64,000 nucleotides of DNA, from assembly GCA_963790525.1 (NCBI GenBank), contig CAWBOV010000002.1, positions 248,001-312,000 of the forward strand. The letters are read 5' to 3'. Each line of letters starts with the position of its first letter. The first letter of the stretch is position 1. Made by a program: the position numbers and the translations under genes. Under the pieces are notes generated by a model. It had not been told where the DNA came from. It searched no databases and worked only from the letters and a program-made list of their open reading frames with translations. Positions 1 through 9,264 of the stretch are shown in pieces. The DNA comes from CAWBOV01 sp963790525 (GTDB lineage: Bacteria > Actinomycetota > Actinomycetes > Mycobacteriales > Jatrophihabitantaceae).

Positions 1-594
1 GATGCGCGAGATCGCGAGCCCCTCGGCCTCCGCGGCCGCGGCGAGCTGCACGTCCTCGCCGGTGGCTATCGCCCGCCACCCGCCGAGGAGCCGGTAGGCG
101 TCGGCGCGGATGCCGAGATTGGCGCCGTGCACGTGGCGGTGCCCACGCCCGCCCGGGTGCGCGCGCCGCCATTCCCGCGCGACCCGGACGTGCAGCCCGG
201 GCCCCGGCACGACGGTCCCGAGCACCACGTGGTGCCCGGCGTCCGCCTCCGCGATCATGCCGGTGAGCCAGGTCGCCGGCACGACCGAGTCGGCGTCGGT
301 GTTGGCCAGCCAGACCGCGGTCGGGTCGGACGGGGTCTGCGCGAGTACCAGGGCAGCTCCCGCAGCCCGGGCGGCGCCGACCTGTCCCGCGTCGACGGTC
401 ACCGTCCTCACTCCGGCGAAGGTGGTGACGACCTCCCGCGTGCCGTCGGTGCACCGGTCGAGCACGACCACCACGTCCACCGCGATGCCGGACTCGGCGG
501 CAACCTGGGCAGCAACCATCAACGACGACAGGCATTCACCGACATACAAGCGTTCATTGTGAGCGGGGATCACCACGCCGACGTGTTTGATCAT
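1..594 (-). CDS. Family 2 glycosyltransferase, N-terminal part (runs off left edge)
   Basis: The ATG is the complement of 592-594, and 198 codons are visible before the window ends. The start of the protein has the GT-A nucleotide-sugar fold signature VVIPAHNE (residues 7-14), an LDRCTDGT stretch (45-52) and a DxD-type metal site NTDADS (98-103). GANLGIRADAYRLLGGW (157-173) and GEDV (179-182) match the acceptor half of GT2 enzymes. It should transfer a sugar from a nucleotide donor at the cytoplasmic face; the acceptor is unknown. Its ATG overlaps the stop of the PIG-L gene (ATGA), so the two are translationally coupled and part of one minus-strand operon with the acyl-CoA dehydrogenase. The C-terminus is not visible. 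Confidence 0.85.
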   Translation of the reverse strand, partial: MIKHVGVVIPAHNERLYVGECLSSLMVAAQVAAESGIAVDVVVVLDRCTDGTREVVTTFAGVRTVTVDAGQVGAARAAGAALVLAQTPSDPTAVWLANTDADSVVPATWLTGMIAEADAGHHVVLGTVVPGPGLHVRVAREWRRAHPGGRGHRHVHGANLGIRADAYRLLGGWRAIATGEDVQLAAAAEAEGLAISRI

Positions 595-1368
595 GCGCTG
601 GGGCAGGTGATCAGGACCTCGAACGGGCGCCGGAAGTGGGCGAGCATCGATGCCGGCAGGATCGCTTCGTCACCCGGCAGCGGCGACAGTGCCCTGTGCT
701 GACTGACGTAACAGTCCAGGGCTCGCTCCTTCGCCGAGCGCGCGGAATCGTCGAGCGGGAACAGGCGCATCTGCTGGTAGGGGGCATCCGCGACGTCGGC
801 CCACTGCCACAACCAGATCGGGTACTCCCAGCGGGTGACGGACGCGCTCGTACCCGCCACGGCCGCGCGCCGCCTCTGCCGCTGCCGCGCAGGCCGCGTG
901 GTCGGGATGGCGATCACCCGCCCACGGCGAGAGCAGCCAGACGGGGCCGGGTTCCCCCGCGATCCGTTCGGTCACCGCCTCCGCGACAGCCTCGACGTGA
1001 CTGTCGAGGTGCCCGTCCGGCAGCTCGAGGAAGCTCACGGTGATCCGCGGCGACAGCGCCCGCGCCGCGTCCAGCACCTCCGTCCGGCGCAGTTCGCGCA
1101 GGCGGTCGACGGAATGTGTGCGCGAGGCGGGATGCGACGCTGCGCCGTCACTCGCTATGACGATGTGCACGGGTGCGACCCGGGCTGCCATGGAGATCAG
1201 GCCGCCGGCGCCGAGGGATTCGTCGTCCGGATGCGCGGCGAGGACGAGGACGCTCCCGAGCCCGCCGGGAAGGCCGACGACCTCGCAGTCAGCGAGCGCC
1301 GGTGCGGTCGCCCAGACGTACTCGGGCGTGCCCGTATCACGATGATCGAAGGCCGGCTCGGCGGTCAC
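591..1368 (-). CDS. PIG-L (LmbE-like) family zinc deacetylase, frameshifted
   Basis: A GTG start at 1368 overlaps the stop of the upstream dehydrogenase (GTGA). The protein shows the PIG-L metal site AHPDDE (residues 45-50) and the second zinc motif HPDH (154-157), as in MshB and other N-acetyl-sugar deacetylases. Near 830-850 the frame changes: the first frame carries the catalytic part, and the second resumes with TRWEYPIWLWQW and runs to the stop at 591. Together they give one full-length protein of about 258 residues, so a single base error is likely. Substrate is unknown. The neighbours (GT2 and acyl-CoA dehydrogenase) suggest a modified sugar or glycoconjugate rather than mycothiol synthesis; this is inference. 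Confidence 0.82.
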
Positions 1369-2531
1369 GGCCGGCCGTCCTCGCGGAGCAACCTGCCCAG
1401 CGCGGCCAGGTCGCGTTCGCCGTGGTGCTGGCGGACGTAGAGCGTCAAGTCCGCGACCCGTTGCGCGTGGAGCTCGTCGAACGCGAGTGGTGCAGGACCG
1501 AGCGCGTGCCCGACGTGGTGCAGCACGGTCTCGGCCGCCGAGGCGACCACGCTCCGCACCCGCAGCGCGAGCACCTCCCCCGCCCGCCCCGTGGCGGCGC
1601 CGGAGTCGACGAGTCGTGCGGCCTCGCGCAGCGCTGACTCGGCACCGTGCAGTGCCACGTCGACGGTTCCCAGATGCAGCGCGGCGATGTCCTGGGCAGG
1701 CCGGGTCCGCACCGCGGCGAGCAGCGCCTCGTACAGTGCCCGCGCGCCGCCGTACCAGCACGCCGCCACACCGAGACCGCCCCACGCGAAGCCTGGCCGC
1801 TCCAGGTACCAGCCGGGTTCGCCGATCGCCCGCGCTGGTGTGGCGTCGAAGTGAACCGGGGCGCTGGTGATCTGGCGCAGTCCATGCGCGACCCACCGCT
1901 CGGCCGGCTCGGCGCGGACCGAGTCCTGCCGCAGATCGACGGCGAACAGGCGGCGGTCCGTGCCGGCGCGCGCGGTCACCAGCGCGTGGTCCAGCAGGCC
2001 CGCCAGGGAGCACCACTGCTTGGTGCCGGTGAGCGTCCAGCCATCGTCGGAGAGCTCGGCGGTCAGCCCCGGCGGCGGCCCCTCGGACGCGAAGACGCCC
2101 CACGCGCCGGACGGCTCGGGCGCTCCGTACTCGTGCAGGATCGACAACGCGTCCGCGTGGGCTTCCATGATCCGGGCGGCGCTGAGATCGGCGGCACCGA
2201 GGGCGGCGAGCACGGCCCATCGCTCGGCGGTGGCACCCTCGCCGGGTGCGGGCAGGCGCGTCCCGAACCGGACCGCCACCTCGATCCCGGCGCGCGCGTC
2301 CGCACCCGCGGTTGCGGCAGCGGAAAACAACTCGCCGGCCCAGCCGGGCAGCGCGGTGATGGGGTCGGCAGCGACCACGGTCGAGGCTCCGTCTGCGGTG
2401 GGAAGTGAGGTGCGGTTCCAGACGGCCTGACTGCTCAAGCGAACTCGTCGTGCGTGCTGCTCCGACGAGACGTGAAGAATTCCCACCCTACGGCCAATCC
2501 AGGTGCGGCGCTCGGCGGTTGGGGAGATCAC
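1365..2531 (-). CDS. Acyl-CoA dehydrogenase-like flavoprotein
   Basis: The protein is about 388 residues from the GTG at 2531, with GTG at 2486 an alternative. The middle contains LTGTKQWCS (167-175), the FAD-contacting loop of acyl-CoA dehydrogenases, and the second half is a helical C-terminal domain. The first 55 residues look unlike the family, so the true start may be further in. It is the first gene of a three-gene operon: the stop overlaps the PIG-L start. I do not see a clear catalytic glutamate that I would vouch for. It may oxidise an acyl group carried on the product of the PIG-L/GT2 pathway, but no substrate can be named. Confidence 0.75.
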   Translation of the reverse strand: MISPTAERRTWIGRRVGILHVSSEQHARRVRLSSQAVWNRTSLPTADGASTVVAADPITALPGWAGELFSAAATAGADARAGIEVAVRFGTRLPAPGEGATAERWAVLAALGAADLSAARIMEAHADALSILHEYGAPEPSGAWGVFASEGPPPGLTAELSDDGWTLTGTKQWCSLAGLLDHALVTARAGTDRRLFAVDLRQDSVRAEPAERWVAHGLRQITSAPVHFDATPARAIGEPGWYLERPGFAWGGLGVAACWYGGARALYEALLAAVRTRPAQDIAALHLGTVDVALHGAESALREAARLVDSGAATGRAGEVLALRVRSVVASAAETVLHHVGHALGPAPLAFDELHAQRVADLTLYVRQHHGERDLAALGRLLREDGRP

Positions 2532-2571
2532 TCATCCGGCAGCCACGCGGGGGCTGTGCGACGATCGATCG

Positions 2572-3291
2572 GTGACGGTCGCCGAGCAGTTCCACGACAC
2601 CTTGGAACTGTTCGAGCGCAGCGGCGGGTTCGACCTTTCCCTGCTGCCGGAGTGCCTCTCGCGCGCGTGCGTCGACGTCCTCGGCGTCGACGGTGCCGCA
2701 CTCGGAGTGTTCGACGAGCAGTTCCGCGTCCCGCTCGGGGGCAGCGACGAGCAGGCCAACCACGCCGAGCGGCTGCAGTTCACGCTGGGTGCCGGACCGT
2801 GCCTGAGCGCGGTGACCGACGACCACACCGTCCGTGCCGGGTCACTCGATCTGCAGGAACGCTGGCCGATGCTCTACTCCGAGCTCGTCGAGCACACCGC
2901 CTTCCGTTCGGCCATCTCGGTGCCGCTGCACATCACGCCCACCACGAGCGGCGCGTTGGACCTCTACTTCTCCCGCGAGGCGCGACCTTCGACCGCGTAC
3001 CTGGAGGACTGCGCCGTCGTCGCGGCCCTCGTCGTGGACCGCCTGCAGGGCGCGCTGAACCCGGGCCCGGACATCCCGGCCGCGGAACCGCAGTGGTTGA
3101 ACAGCCTCGACTCCCGTCGGCGCGGGCGCGTCTGGGTCGCCGTGGGCATGGTCAACTTCGGCCTGAAGATCAGCGCATCGGACGCCCTCGCGCTCCTGCG
3201 GGCCTACGCGTGGAGCCACGGTGGCGACCTCGACGACCTCGCCTCGGACCTGATGTCCGGCGAGCTGTCCGTCGCGCACCTGGCCAGCTGA
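2572..3291 (+). CDS. GAF-ANTAR domain transcription antiterminator
   Basis: I chose the GTG at 2572 because the protein homology begins there; an ATG at 2503 is in frame but would overlap the divergent dehydrogenase. Residues 25-160 form a GAF-like domain (LDLYFSRE near 129) and 178-235 an ANTAR domain (RRGRVWVAVGMV onward, SASDALALLRAYA, then two short helices). ANTAR proteins bind paired RNA hexaloop hairpins and prevent termination. This architecture is common and multi-copy in actinomycetes, and its signal ligand is generally unknown. It is divergent from the dehydrogenase/PIG-L/GT2 operon with only about 40 bases between, so a link to that operon is possible but not shown. Confidence 0.85.
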   Translation: MTVAEQFHDTLELFERSGGFDLSLLPECLSRACVDVLGVDGAALGVFDEQFRVPLGGSDEQANHAERLQFTLGAGPCLSAVTDDHTVRAGSLDLQERWPMLYSELVEHTAFRSAISVPLHITPTTSGALDLYFSREARPSTAYLEDCAVVAALVVDRLQGALNPGPDIPAAEPQWLNSLDSRRRGRVWVAVGMVNFGLKISASDALALLRAYAWSHGGDLDDLASDLMSGELSVAHLAS

Positions 3292-3424
3292 GGCCGAACC
3301 CGCGGCACGACCCTGGCCGCGAGGATGAAATCTCGCTGTAAGGCAGAGACTTCTGCGGGCTGGACGTGGTCGACTGTAGCCATCGACTGTGTGACATCGC
3401 TGTCTGCAGGCAGGGGGATCCGCC

Positions 3425-5023
3425 GTGACGTCAGAGCTCGTCGCGCGTCTGCGCCGGCCCCGAAGCGCGCGGCTGCTGTCCTTCGCACCCGGATCGGTGT
3501 CCTGGGCGACGCTGGTCCTCGGGCTGATCGTGGTCCAGTGGGCGCAGTGGGGTCCTGACTGGCCTGCGCAGGAGTTCCGTGCCGGAATCGCGATCCACAG
3601 CGGGATCGTGGCCTGGACCGCACAGTGGTACGCGGGGCAGCCGCTCCCCGGCTACTCGGTGCTCTACCCGGTCTTCGCCCGCGGACTCGGAGCGGCCGGC
3701 ACCGGAGTGCTGGCCGCGACCGTCGCCGCATGGACGGCGGGACGGCTGCTCCCGCGCACCGACGTCGCGGCGCACCGCCGCTACAGCGTGGCCGTCGTCG
3801 CGGTACTGGTCGGCAACCTCGTCATCGGGCAGATCCCGTTCCTGCTCGCCACGGCCTTCGGGTTGCTGGCGCTGCTCCACCTCGCGGGCGGACGGCTGTG
3901 GTGGGCCGGGGGCCTCGCCGCGGCCTGCTCGCTCTCCAGCCCGCTCGCCGGGGCGTTCCTGCTGCTCGCCGTCCCGGCGCTCGCCCTGCACTTCGGCTGG
4001 CGGAGGTCGTCGGTTCTCGGTACCGCGCTCGCGGGTCCGGCGGTGGCGCAGGTCGTCGGCGGCGCCGGCGGCCCCTTCCCGTGTCCGTGGATCAGCGTCG
4101 TCAGCGTCCTCGCCTTCACCGCGGTGACCTATCTGCTCACCACTCCGTCGGACCGCATCCTGCGCCGGTTCGCCTCGCTGTACGCGCTCGCCGGGGTGCT
4201 GGCGTTCGTCGTGCCGAATCCGGTGGGCGGCAACATCACCCGGCTCGGCAAGCTCATCGCGCTTCCCCTGGCGTGCTATCTGCTCAGCCCTGTGGTCAGC
4301 CGGCGCCTGGTCGAGGTGACGATCTCCCTCATCCCCGCGCTCGTGTGGCAGCTCGTCCCCGCCGGAACCGCGGTGGCCCAGGGCGCCGGGGATCCCTCCC
4401 AGCACCCGGCGTACTACCAGGGCCTGCTCACCTACCTCAAGACGCAGCGTCCCGGCGCCGGACGCCTGGAGATCCCCTTCACGAGGGAGCACTGGGAGAG
4501 CGCGTTCGTCGCACCGCGCTTCCCGCTGGCCCGTGGCTGGGAACGGCAGACGGACCTGCAGTACAACGCGATCCTGTACCGGCCGATCACCGCGACGGCC
4601 TACGAGCAGTGGCTGCGCGACAACGCCGTCGGGCTGGTCGCGCTACCGGGTGTTCCCCTCGACGACGGTGGGAAGGCCGAGGCCGCCTTGCTCGCCCGCC
4701 CGCTCCCGTTCCTCACGCTGGTGTGGACCGACGGGTACTGGAAGGTGTGGAAGGTCCGCGGCACGCACCCACTGACCTCGGGCGCGGCGTTCATCACCGA
4801 CGTGGGGGCGACCTCGTTCCGCGCGGTGTTCACCGAACCCGGAACCGCGGTCGTCCGCATCCGTGCCAGCCGGCTGTGGCAGGTCACCGACGGGCCGGCG
4901 TGCGTGGCGTCGACGCCGGACGGCTGGCTGGAGCTGCAGGCGACGAGGGCCGGGCCGGTCACCGTCCAGGCCAGGGTCAGTCTGCAGCTGCTGACCGGTC
5001 CGCCGGACTGCGACCTGCCGTGA
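3425..5023 (+). CDS. Large polytopic membrane protein, unknown
   Basis: A GTG start gives 532 residues. The first about 300 residues hold some eight to ten hydrophobic segments, beginning SWATLVLGLIVVQW at about residue 25. The last about 200 residues are soluble and probably extracytoplasmic, with two cysteines near the C-terminus (CVAS, DCDL). The layout resembles GT-C type membrane glycosyltransferases or arabinofuranosyltransferase-like proteins, with a WPAQEFRAG loop after the first helix, but I see no diagnostic DD motif I would rely on. It lies 130 bases after the ANTAR gene and could be co-transcribed. Function not assigned. Confidence 0.7.
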   Translation: MTSELVARLRRPRSARLLSFAPGSVSWATLVLGLIVVQWAQWGPDWPAQEFRAGIAIHSGIVAWTAQWYAGQPLPGYSVLYPVFARGLGAAGTGVLAATVAAWTAGRLLPRTDVAAHRRYSVAVVAVLVGNLVIGQIPFLLATAFGLLALLHLAGGRLWWAGGLAAACSLSSPLAGAFLLLAVPALALHFGWRRSSVLGTALAGPAVAQVVGGAGGPFPCPWISVVSVLAFTAVTYLLTTPSDRILRRFASLYALAGVLAFVVPNPVGGNITRLGKLIALPLACYLLSPVVSRRLVEVTISLIPALVWQLVPAGTAVAQGAGDPSQHPAYYQGLLTYLKTQRPGAGRLEIPFTREHWESAFVAPRFPLARGWERQTDLQYNAILYRPITATAYEQWLRDNAVGLVALPGVPLDDGGKAEAALLARPLPFLTLVWTDGYWKVWKVRGTHPLTSGAAFITDVGATSFRAVFTEPGTAVVRIRASRLWQVTDGPACVASTPDGWLELQATRAGPVTVQARVSLQLLTGPPDCDLP

Positions 5024-5074
5024 CCCGCCCCTGAGCTCCCCGGGATTTAGTGGCGGTCACAGGATGCGCGCCGG

Positions 5075-6016
5075 CTACGGGATGAGCGCGAGCTTCCCGC
5101 CAGGGTGGCCACCGCGCAGGTGTTCCAGGGCCGCGCGCGCCTCGGCGAGCGGGAACGTGCGCGCGACGGGCACGACCAGCTCGCCGCGCGCGGCCAGTTC
5201 GATCAGGCGCGGCCGGACGGCGTTGCGGAACGGCACGCTGGCCGGCATCGTCCCGCCGATGAGCTTGATGCCGGTCTCCGCTGCGCGCCCCATCGCGGCG
5301 ATGGTGACGATGCGCGCGCGGGACGCGACCAGGGCCACGCTGACGTCGACGGCCTCGTCGGTGCCCACGGTGTCCAGCGCCGCCGCGTAGCCCTCGGGCG
5401 CGAGGTCCCGAAGGCGGGCCTCGAGGCCGTCGCCGTAGGTCACCGGCACACCCCCGAAGCGGGTGACCGTGCCGAAGTTGCGCTCGCTCGCGGTGCCGAT
5501 CACCCGGACCCCCATGAGCCGCGCCTGCTGCAGCACGCTCACGCCGACGGCCCCCGAGGCGCCGTGCACGACGATCGTCTCGCCCGCCGCGACCTCGGTC
5601 ACGTGCAGCATCTCCGCTGCGGTCGCTCCGGCGAGCAGGAGGTTGGCCGCCGCGGGATGGTCCAGCGCCGCCGGTCTGGTGAACACGTCGCGGGCGGGCA
5701 CGGTGAGCGCGGTCGCGTATCCACCGCGGATGCGGAAGGCCAGCACGTCCTGGCCGACCGTCCCGCCGCCGGACGCCAGCTCGGTGTCGGGGCCGACGGC
5801 GCTCAGGACGCCCGAGACCTCGTAGCCGATCGGCACGGGCCAGTCCTGGTCACCGCGGTTGAAGTGCTTGTGGTCAGCGGGGTTCATCCCCGCCGCGCGA
5901 ACCTCGATGGTCACCTCGCCCGGACCGGGCGGTGGCACGTCGGTCTCGACGAAGGCGAGCACCTCGAGGCCCCCTGGTCCGGTGGCCACCCACCGTCGCG
6001 CGGTCTGCATCGTCAT
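5075..6016 (-). CDS. NAD(P)H-dependent MDR-family (quinone oxidoreductase-like) alcohol dehydrogenase
   Basis: The ATG at 6016 overlaps the TetR stop (ATGA) and gives 313 residues, a normal length for zinc-free medium-chain reductases. The GroES-like N-domain has AAGMNPADHKHF (41-52) and GYEVSGVL (64-71); the Rossmann motif is HGASGAVG (151-158). No zinc-ligand cysteine set is present, which points to a quinone oxidoreductase/enoyl reductase type. It ends with HPGGKLALIP, the usual terminal strand of this family. The upstream TetR regulator is co-transcribed and probably controls it in response to a toxic electrophile or quinone; that is inference. Confidence 0.9.
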   Translation of the reverse strand: MTMQTARRWVATGPGGLEVLAFVETDVPPPGPGEVTIEVRAAGMNPADHKHFNRGDQDWPVPIGYEVSGVLSAVGPDTELASGGGTVGQDVLAFRIRGGYATALTVPARDVFTRPAALDHPAAANLLLAGATAAEMLHVTEVAAGETIVVHGASGAVGVSVLQQARLMGVRVIGTASERNFGTVTRFGGVPVTYGDGLEARLRDLAPEGYAAALDTVGTDEAVDVSVALVASRARIVTIAAMGRAAETGIKLIGGTMPASVPFRNAVRPRLIELAARGELVVPVARTFPLAEARAALEHLRGGHPGGKLALIP

Positions 6017-6646
6017 GCCTCCCGTGTTGTCCCGTCGGTCAGCCCGTCGTCGATGAGCCGGTTCCAGCACTGAAGGAAGTGCTCGGTGAGGTCGTCGTCC
6101 CGGTCGAGCGCGCCGGACACGACGGCGCCGGTGCGCACCATCATCAGCTGCCACGCCGTCGCGTGGGGCGTGCGTGTGCCCCAGCCCGGTGAGCAGGTCC
6201 TCGAGCCGCCCGGTGACCCATGCCCGGATGGCCGTGGCCTGGACCCGGGTGGTGTGGTCGCCGGTGAACTCGGCCGAGGCGTTGATGAACGGGCAGCCGC
6301 GCCGGGTGACTGCGAAGTCGTCGCGGGTCAGCACCGTGGCGAGCTCGGTGAGCGCGAGGCGGGGGTCGTGCGGGTGGGCGGCGATCAGCCCGTCGATCTG
6401 GTCGCGGTCGTACTGCCCGCGGCGCTCCAGGTAGGCGGCGATCAGGTGGTCCTTGGACGGGAAGTGGCGATAGAGCGTGACCCGCGTGACTCCCGCCTCC
6501 TCGACGATGCGGTGGATGCCGACGCCGTGGATCCCCTCGTCGTAGAACAGCCGATCCGCGGTGGCCAGGATGCGTTCCCGGGCGGCCGAGGTGCCCGTCG
6601 GCAGTGGGAGCGCGGTGGGGTGGACTGCCGGTACTGCCGTTCGCAT
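6013..6646 (-). CDS. TetR-family repressor, one frameshift
   Basis: The N-terminal helix-turn-helix is clear: ARERILATADRLFYDEGIHGVG followed by VTRVTLYRHFPSKDHLI, the TetR recognition helix signature. The first frame is good to about DLLTGLGHTHA. Near 6165-6180 the sequence must shift, after which ATAWQLMMVRTGAVVSG and the tail LIDDGLTDGTTREA run to a TGA at 6013-6015 that overlaps the oxidoreductase start. Read without the shift, the two genes would appear as one 523-residue fusion, which is artificial. The gene is divergent from the alpha/beta hydrolase at 6826, with a palindrome between them that is probably its operator. Confidence 0.85.
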
Positions 6647-6733
6647 CTGACGCTGGGCTCCTTCGTGGGTGCGGGTGCCGACGACCCTCTTGCCGTGGGC
6701 TCCCGCACAGCGCTACGGTACGCGGGAGGTAGG

Positions 6734-6749
6734 TAGATCGATCGGTATA
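6734..6749. promoter_or_regulatory. Imperfect 16-bp palindrome, candidate TetR operator
   Basis: TAGATCGATCGGTATA reads as an inverted repeat with two mismatched pairs. It lies between the tetR gene and the divergent hydrolase/SDR pair. It resembles the TAGACCGATCGGTCTA type site of some TetR regulators, which supports autoregulation and control of both sides. Confidence 0.5.
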
Positions 6750-6825
6750 CACAGCGAACTCTGCTGTCGGCGCCCGTCGCCGGCGTCCGTCCCCGCCCTA
6801 CGAACGCGATCCCAGGGAGCCACCC

Positions 6826-7624
6826 ATGACCGCTGCACCGCCCGTCCTGTTCATCCACGGCCTCTGGCTGCACGCGACGTCGTGGGATCCGTGGATCGAC
6901 CACTTCACCGCCGCCGGGTACGAGGCCTCGGCTCCCGGGTGGCCCGGCGACCCCGACTCCGTCGCGGCAGCGCGCGAGAATCCCGACAGCATCGCCGACC
7001 ACGGCATCGACGACGTCGTGGCCCACTACGCGCAGCTCATCAGCGCGCTCCCGGCCAAGCCGATCCTCGTCGGCCACTCCTTCGGTGGCATGATCGCGCA
7101 GCGGCTGCTCGGCGAGGACCTGGCCGCGGCCGCGGTGGCGATCGACGCGGCCCAGATCAAGGGCGTGCTCCCCCTGCCGCTCTCCGCGCTGCGCGCGACG
7201 CTGCCGGTGTTCCGCAACCCGACGAACAAGCACCGGGCGGTGTCCCTGACGGCCGAGCAGTTCCGCTTCGCCTTCGGCAACGCCATCCCGGCCGAGGAGT
7301 CCGACGAGCTGTTCGCGCGGTGGACGATCCCCGCGCCCGGCAAGCCGCTCTTCGAGGCCGCGGCGGCCAACTTCAACCCGCACTCGCCGGCGAAGGTCGA
7401 CACCGACAACGACGCGCGCGGACCACTCCTGCTGATCATGGGTGGGCGCGACCACACGGTCCCGGAGGCGATCACCAAGGCGACGCTCAAGCAGTACCGG
7501 CACAGCGACGCCGTCACCGACATCCTCGAGTTCCCCGACAGGGCGCATTCGCTCACCATCGACCACGGCTGGAAGGACGTCGCCGACGCGACGCCTGACC
7601 TGGCTCAAGGCCCAGGGTCTCTGA
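6826..7624 (+). CDS. Alpha/beta hydrolase, frameshift near the C-terminus
   Basis: Begins MTAAPPVLFIHGLW and has the nucleophile elbow GHSFGG with Ser85, an acid in GGRDH (Asp209) and His241 or His247 near FPDRAHSLTIDHGW, so the triad is complete. The family is the non-haem haloperoxidase/esterase type of alpha/beta hydrolase. At about 7585-7595 an extra base breaks the frame; the other frame gives LTWLKAQGL and a stop at 7624, ten bases before the SDR start. Without the correction the reading frame runs through the next gene. It is divergent from the TetR regulator and probably in an operon with the SDR at 7634. Substrate unknown. Confidence 0.85.
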
Positions 7625-7633
7625 GCCGACGGC

Positions 7634-8419
7634 ATGGACCTGCATCTGGCCGGCAAGGTCGCGGTCGTCACCGGCGCGAGCAGAGGCATCGGCCTGGCCA
7701 TCACCCAGGCGCTGGCCGGCGAGGGTGCGTCGGTGGTCGCCGGTGCGCTGCACGGCAGTCCGGAACTCGACGCGCTCGCCGGGACCAGCGACGTGCATCC
7801 GCTCGCCGTCGACCTGACCGATCCGGCCGGACCGGCGACGTTGGTCGCCGAGGCACACCAGCGCTTCGGCGGCATCGACGTCCTCGTCAACAACGTCGGA
7901 GCGGTCCGCACCCGCCTCGACGGTTTCCTGGCGCTCGCCGACGAGGACTGGGACTGGGCGCTGTCGATCAATTTCCTGGCCGCCGTCCGGACCATGCGCG
8001 CGGCCCTGCCCGCCATGGTCGGGCGCACCGGCGCGGCCATCGTCACGATGAGTTCGGTGAACGCCTTCCTGCCCGACCCCGGCGTCATCGACTACAGCGC
8101 GGCGAAGGCAGCGCTGACCAACCTCTGCAAGTCGCTGTCGAAGGAGTTCGGCGGCCGCGTGCGCGTGAACACCGTCAGCCCCGGTCCCGTGCAGACCGAT
8201 CTCTGGCTCGCTGCCGACGGAGTCGCGGCCACCGTCGCGCGAGCCAGCGGGGTGACCGCCGACGAGGTGGCCCGTCAGCAGGCCGGGGCGGCGCCGACGG
8301 GGCGGTTCACCCGTCCCCAGGAGGTGGCCGACCTCGTGCTCTTCCTGGCCGGTGACCGCGCCGCCAACATCACCGGCAGCGACTTCGTCATCGACGGCGG
8401 GCTCATCACCACCCTGTGA
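7634..8419 (+). CDS. Short-chain dehydrogenase/reductase (classical SDR)
   Basis: The 261-residue protein has the cofactor glycine motif TGASRGIG (13-20), NNVG (86-89), the catalytic serine in MSSVN (139-143) and YSAAK (Tyr154, Lys158), so it should be an active NAD(P)-dependent oxidoreductase. The C-terminal GSDFVIDGG is typical of FabG-like members. It follows the hydrolase by ten bases; both are likely induced together through the TetR-controlled divergent promoter. The alcohol/ketone substrate cannot be told. Confidence 0.92.
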   Translation: MDLHLAGKVAVVTGASRGIGLAITQALAGEGASVVAGALHGSPELDALAGTSDVHPLAVDLTDPAGPATLVAEAHQRFGGIDVLVNNVGAVRTRLDGFLALADEDWDWALSINFLAAVRTMRAALPAMVGRTGAAIVTMSSVNAFLPDPGVIDYSAAKAALTNLCKSLSKEFGGRVRVNTVSPGPVQTDLWLAADGVAATVARASGVTADEVARQQAGAAPTGRFTRPQEVADLVLFLAGDRAANITGSDFVIDGGLITTL

Positions 8420-8462
8420 GCGAATCCGCGCGCAGGGGGCGTCGGCCTTCTAGTGTCATGGT

Positions 8463-8702
8463 GTGATCACCTGGTTCGTTCCCGTGGTGGCCGTCGCCCT
8501 CGTGGCGGCATCCGACCTGTGGGTGTACCTCGATGCGCGGCGATGCGCTGCCGAGGGATCGCCCGTCGTGTTGCGAATCGGCGCCTTCGCGATCGACACG
8601 CCCGTCGCCTGGCTGGCCGGCTGCGTCGTCCTGTGGATCGTCGTCTTCCCGATCTACCTGATGGGCCGGATCCCGCGCGTGACGGCTCCCGCGCGTGACT
8701 AG
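8463..8702 (+). CDS. Small two-helix membrane protein
   Basis: Starts with GTG and encodes 79 residues. There are two hydrophobic segments (about residues 4-20 and 48-70) around a short polar stretch, YLDARRCAAEGSPV. It resembles the small membrane proteins next to acetate-uptake modules only by position. Its end overlaps the GTG start of the next gene by eight bases, so the two are coupled. Not recognised. Confidence 0.6.
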   Translation: MITWFVPVVAVALVAASDLWVYLDARRCAAEGSPVVLRIGAFAIDTPVAWLAGCVVLWIVVFPIYLMGRIPRVTAPARD

Positions 8703-9261
8703 TCTCGCGCGCATGGCCAATGCTGCGGTGCGCCCGATCGTCTCGTTCCGCATCCTGGCGGGCGCTCTGATGGTGGCTCCGGTGATCATCGCGGTCGCGT
8801 TGGCGTTCGTGGTCGGACACTCCAGCACTGATCGCTACGGCAACCCCGTGCAGACGCATGCGCCGGGCGTGGGGCTCTACGTCGCCATCCTGGTGCTCGG
8901 CGTGGTGGCGACGGCCCTGGTGCAGCTGGTCGGCTACCGGATCGCACCGCTGCGGGCGACGCTGGGGCAGGCGGAGGCCCGGTCCACGGCTGTACGGGTG
9001 TACCAGCAGAGCATGATCCTGCGGTTCGCCCTCAGCGAGTCCGTGATGATCGTGGCGATCGCGTTGCTGTTCGCCGACCGCTCCGACACGATCGTGCCCT
9101 ACCTCGTGGGGGCTGTGATCTCGGAACTGCTGATGGCCTATCACGTATGGCCGAGCGAGAGCCTGATCAGCCGGGTGCAGCAACGCCTCGATCGCGACGG
9201 CGCCCGGTCCGACCTCGGGAGCACGCTGACCGGCACGGCCATCGACGGCGGAGTCGGGTAG
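8695..9261 (+). CDS. Four-helix membrane protein, unknown
   Basis: The GTG at 8695 overlaps the previous stop; an ATG at 8713 (MANAAVRP) is an alternative start. About 188 residues with hydrophobic segments near 20-40, 63-85, 110-130 and 133-150. No family recognised. It ends three bases before the LytS-type kinase, so it may act with that sensor or with the acetate transporters downstream. Confidence 0.6.
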   Translation: MTSLARMANAAVRPIVSFRILAGALMVAPVIIAVALAFVVGHSSTDRYGNPVQTHAPGVGLYVAILVLGVVATALVQLVGYRIAPLRATLGQAEARSTAVRVYQQSMILRFALSESVMIVAIALLFADRSDTIVPYLVGAVISELLMAYHVWPSESLISRVQQRLDRDGARSDLGSTLTGTAIDGGVG

Positions 9262-9264
9262 CCG

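Noticed and set aside
5075..6646. Apparent 523-residue TetR-oxidoreductase fusion
   Set aside because: The central linker is non-coding-like (arginine-rich) and the alternative frame gives a normal TetR C-terminus ending exactly at the oxidoreductase ATG.
6826..8355. Apparent 509-residue hydrolase fusion
   Set aside because: After residue about 255 it runs antiphase through the SDR gene; a one-base shift gives LTWLKAQGL and a natural stop at 7624.
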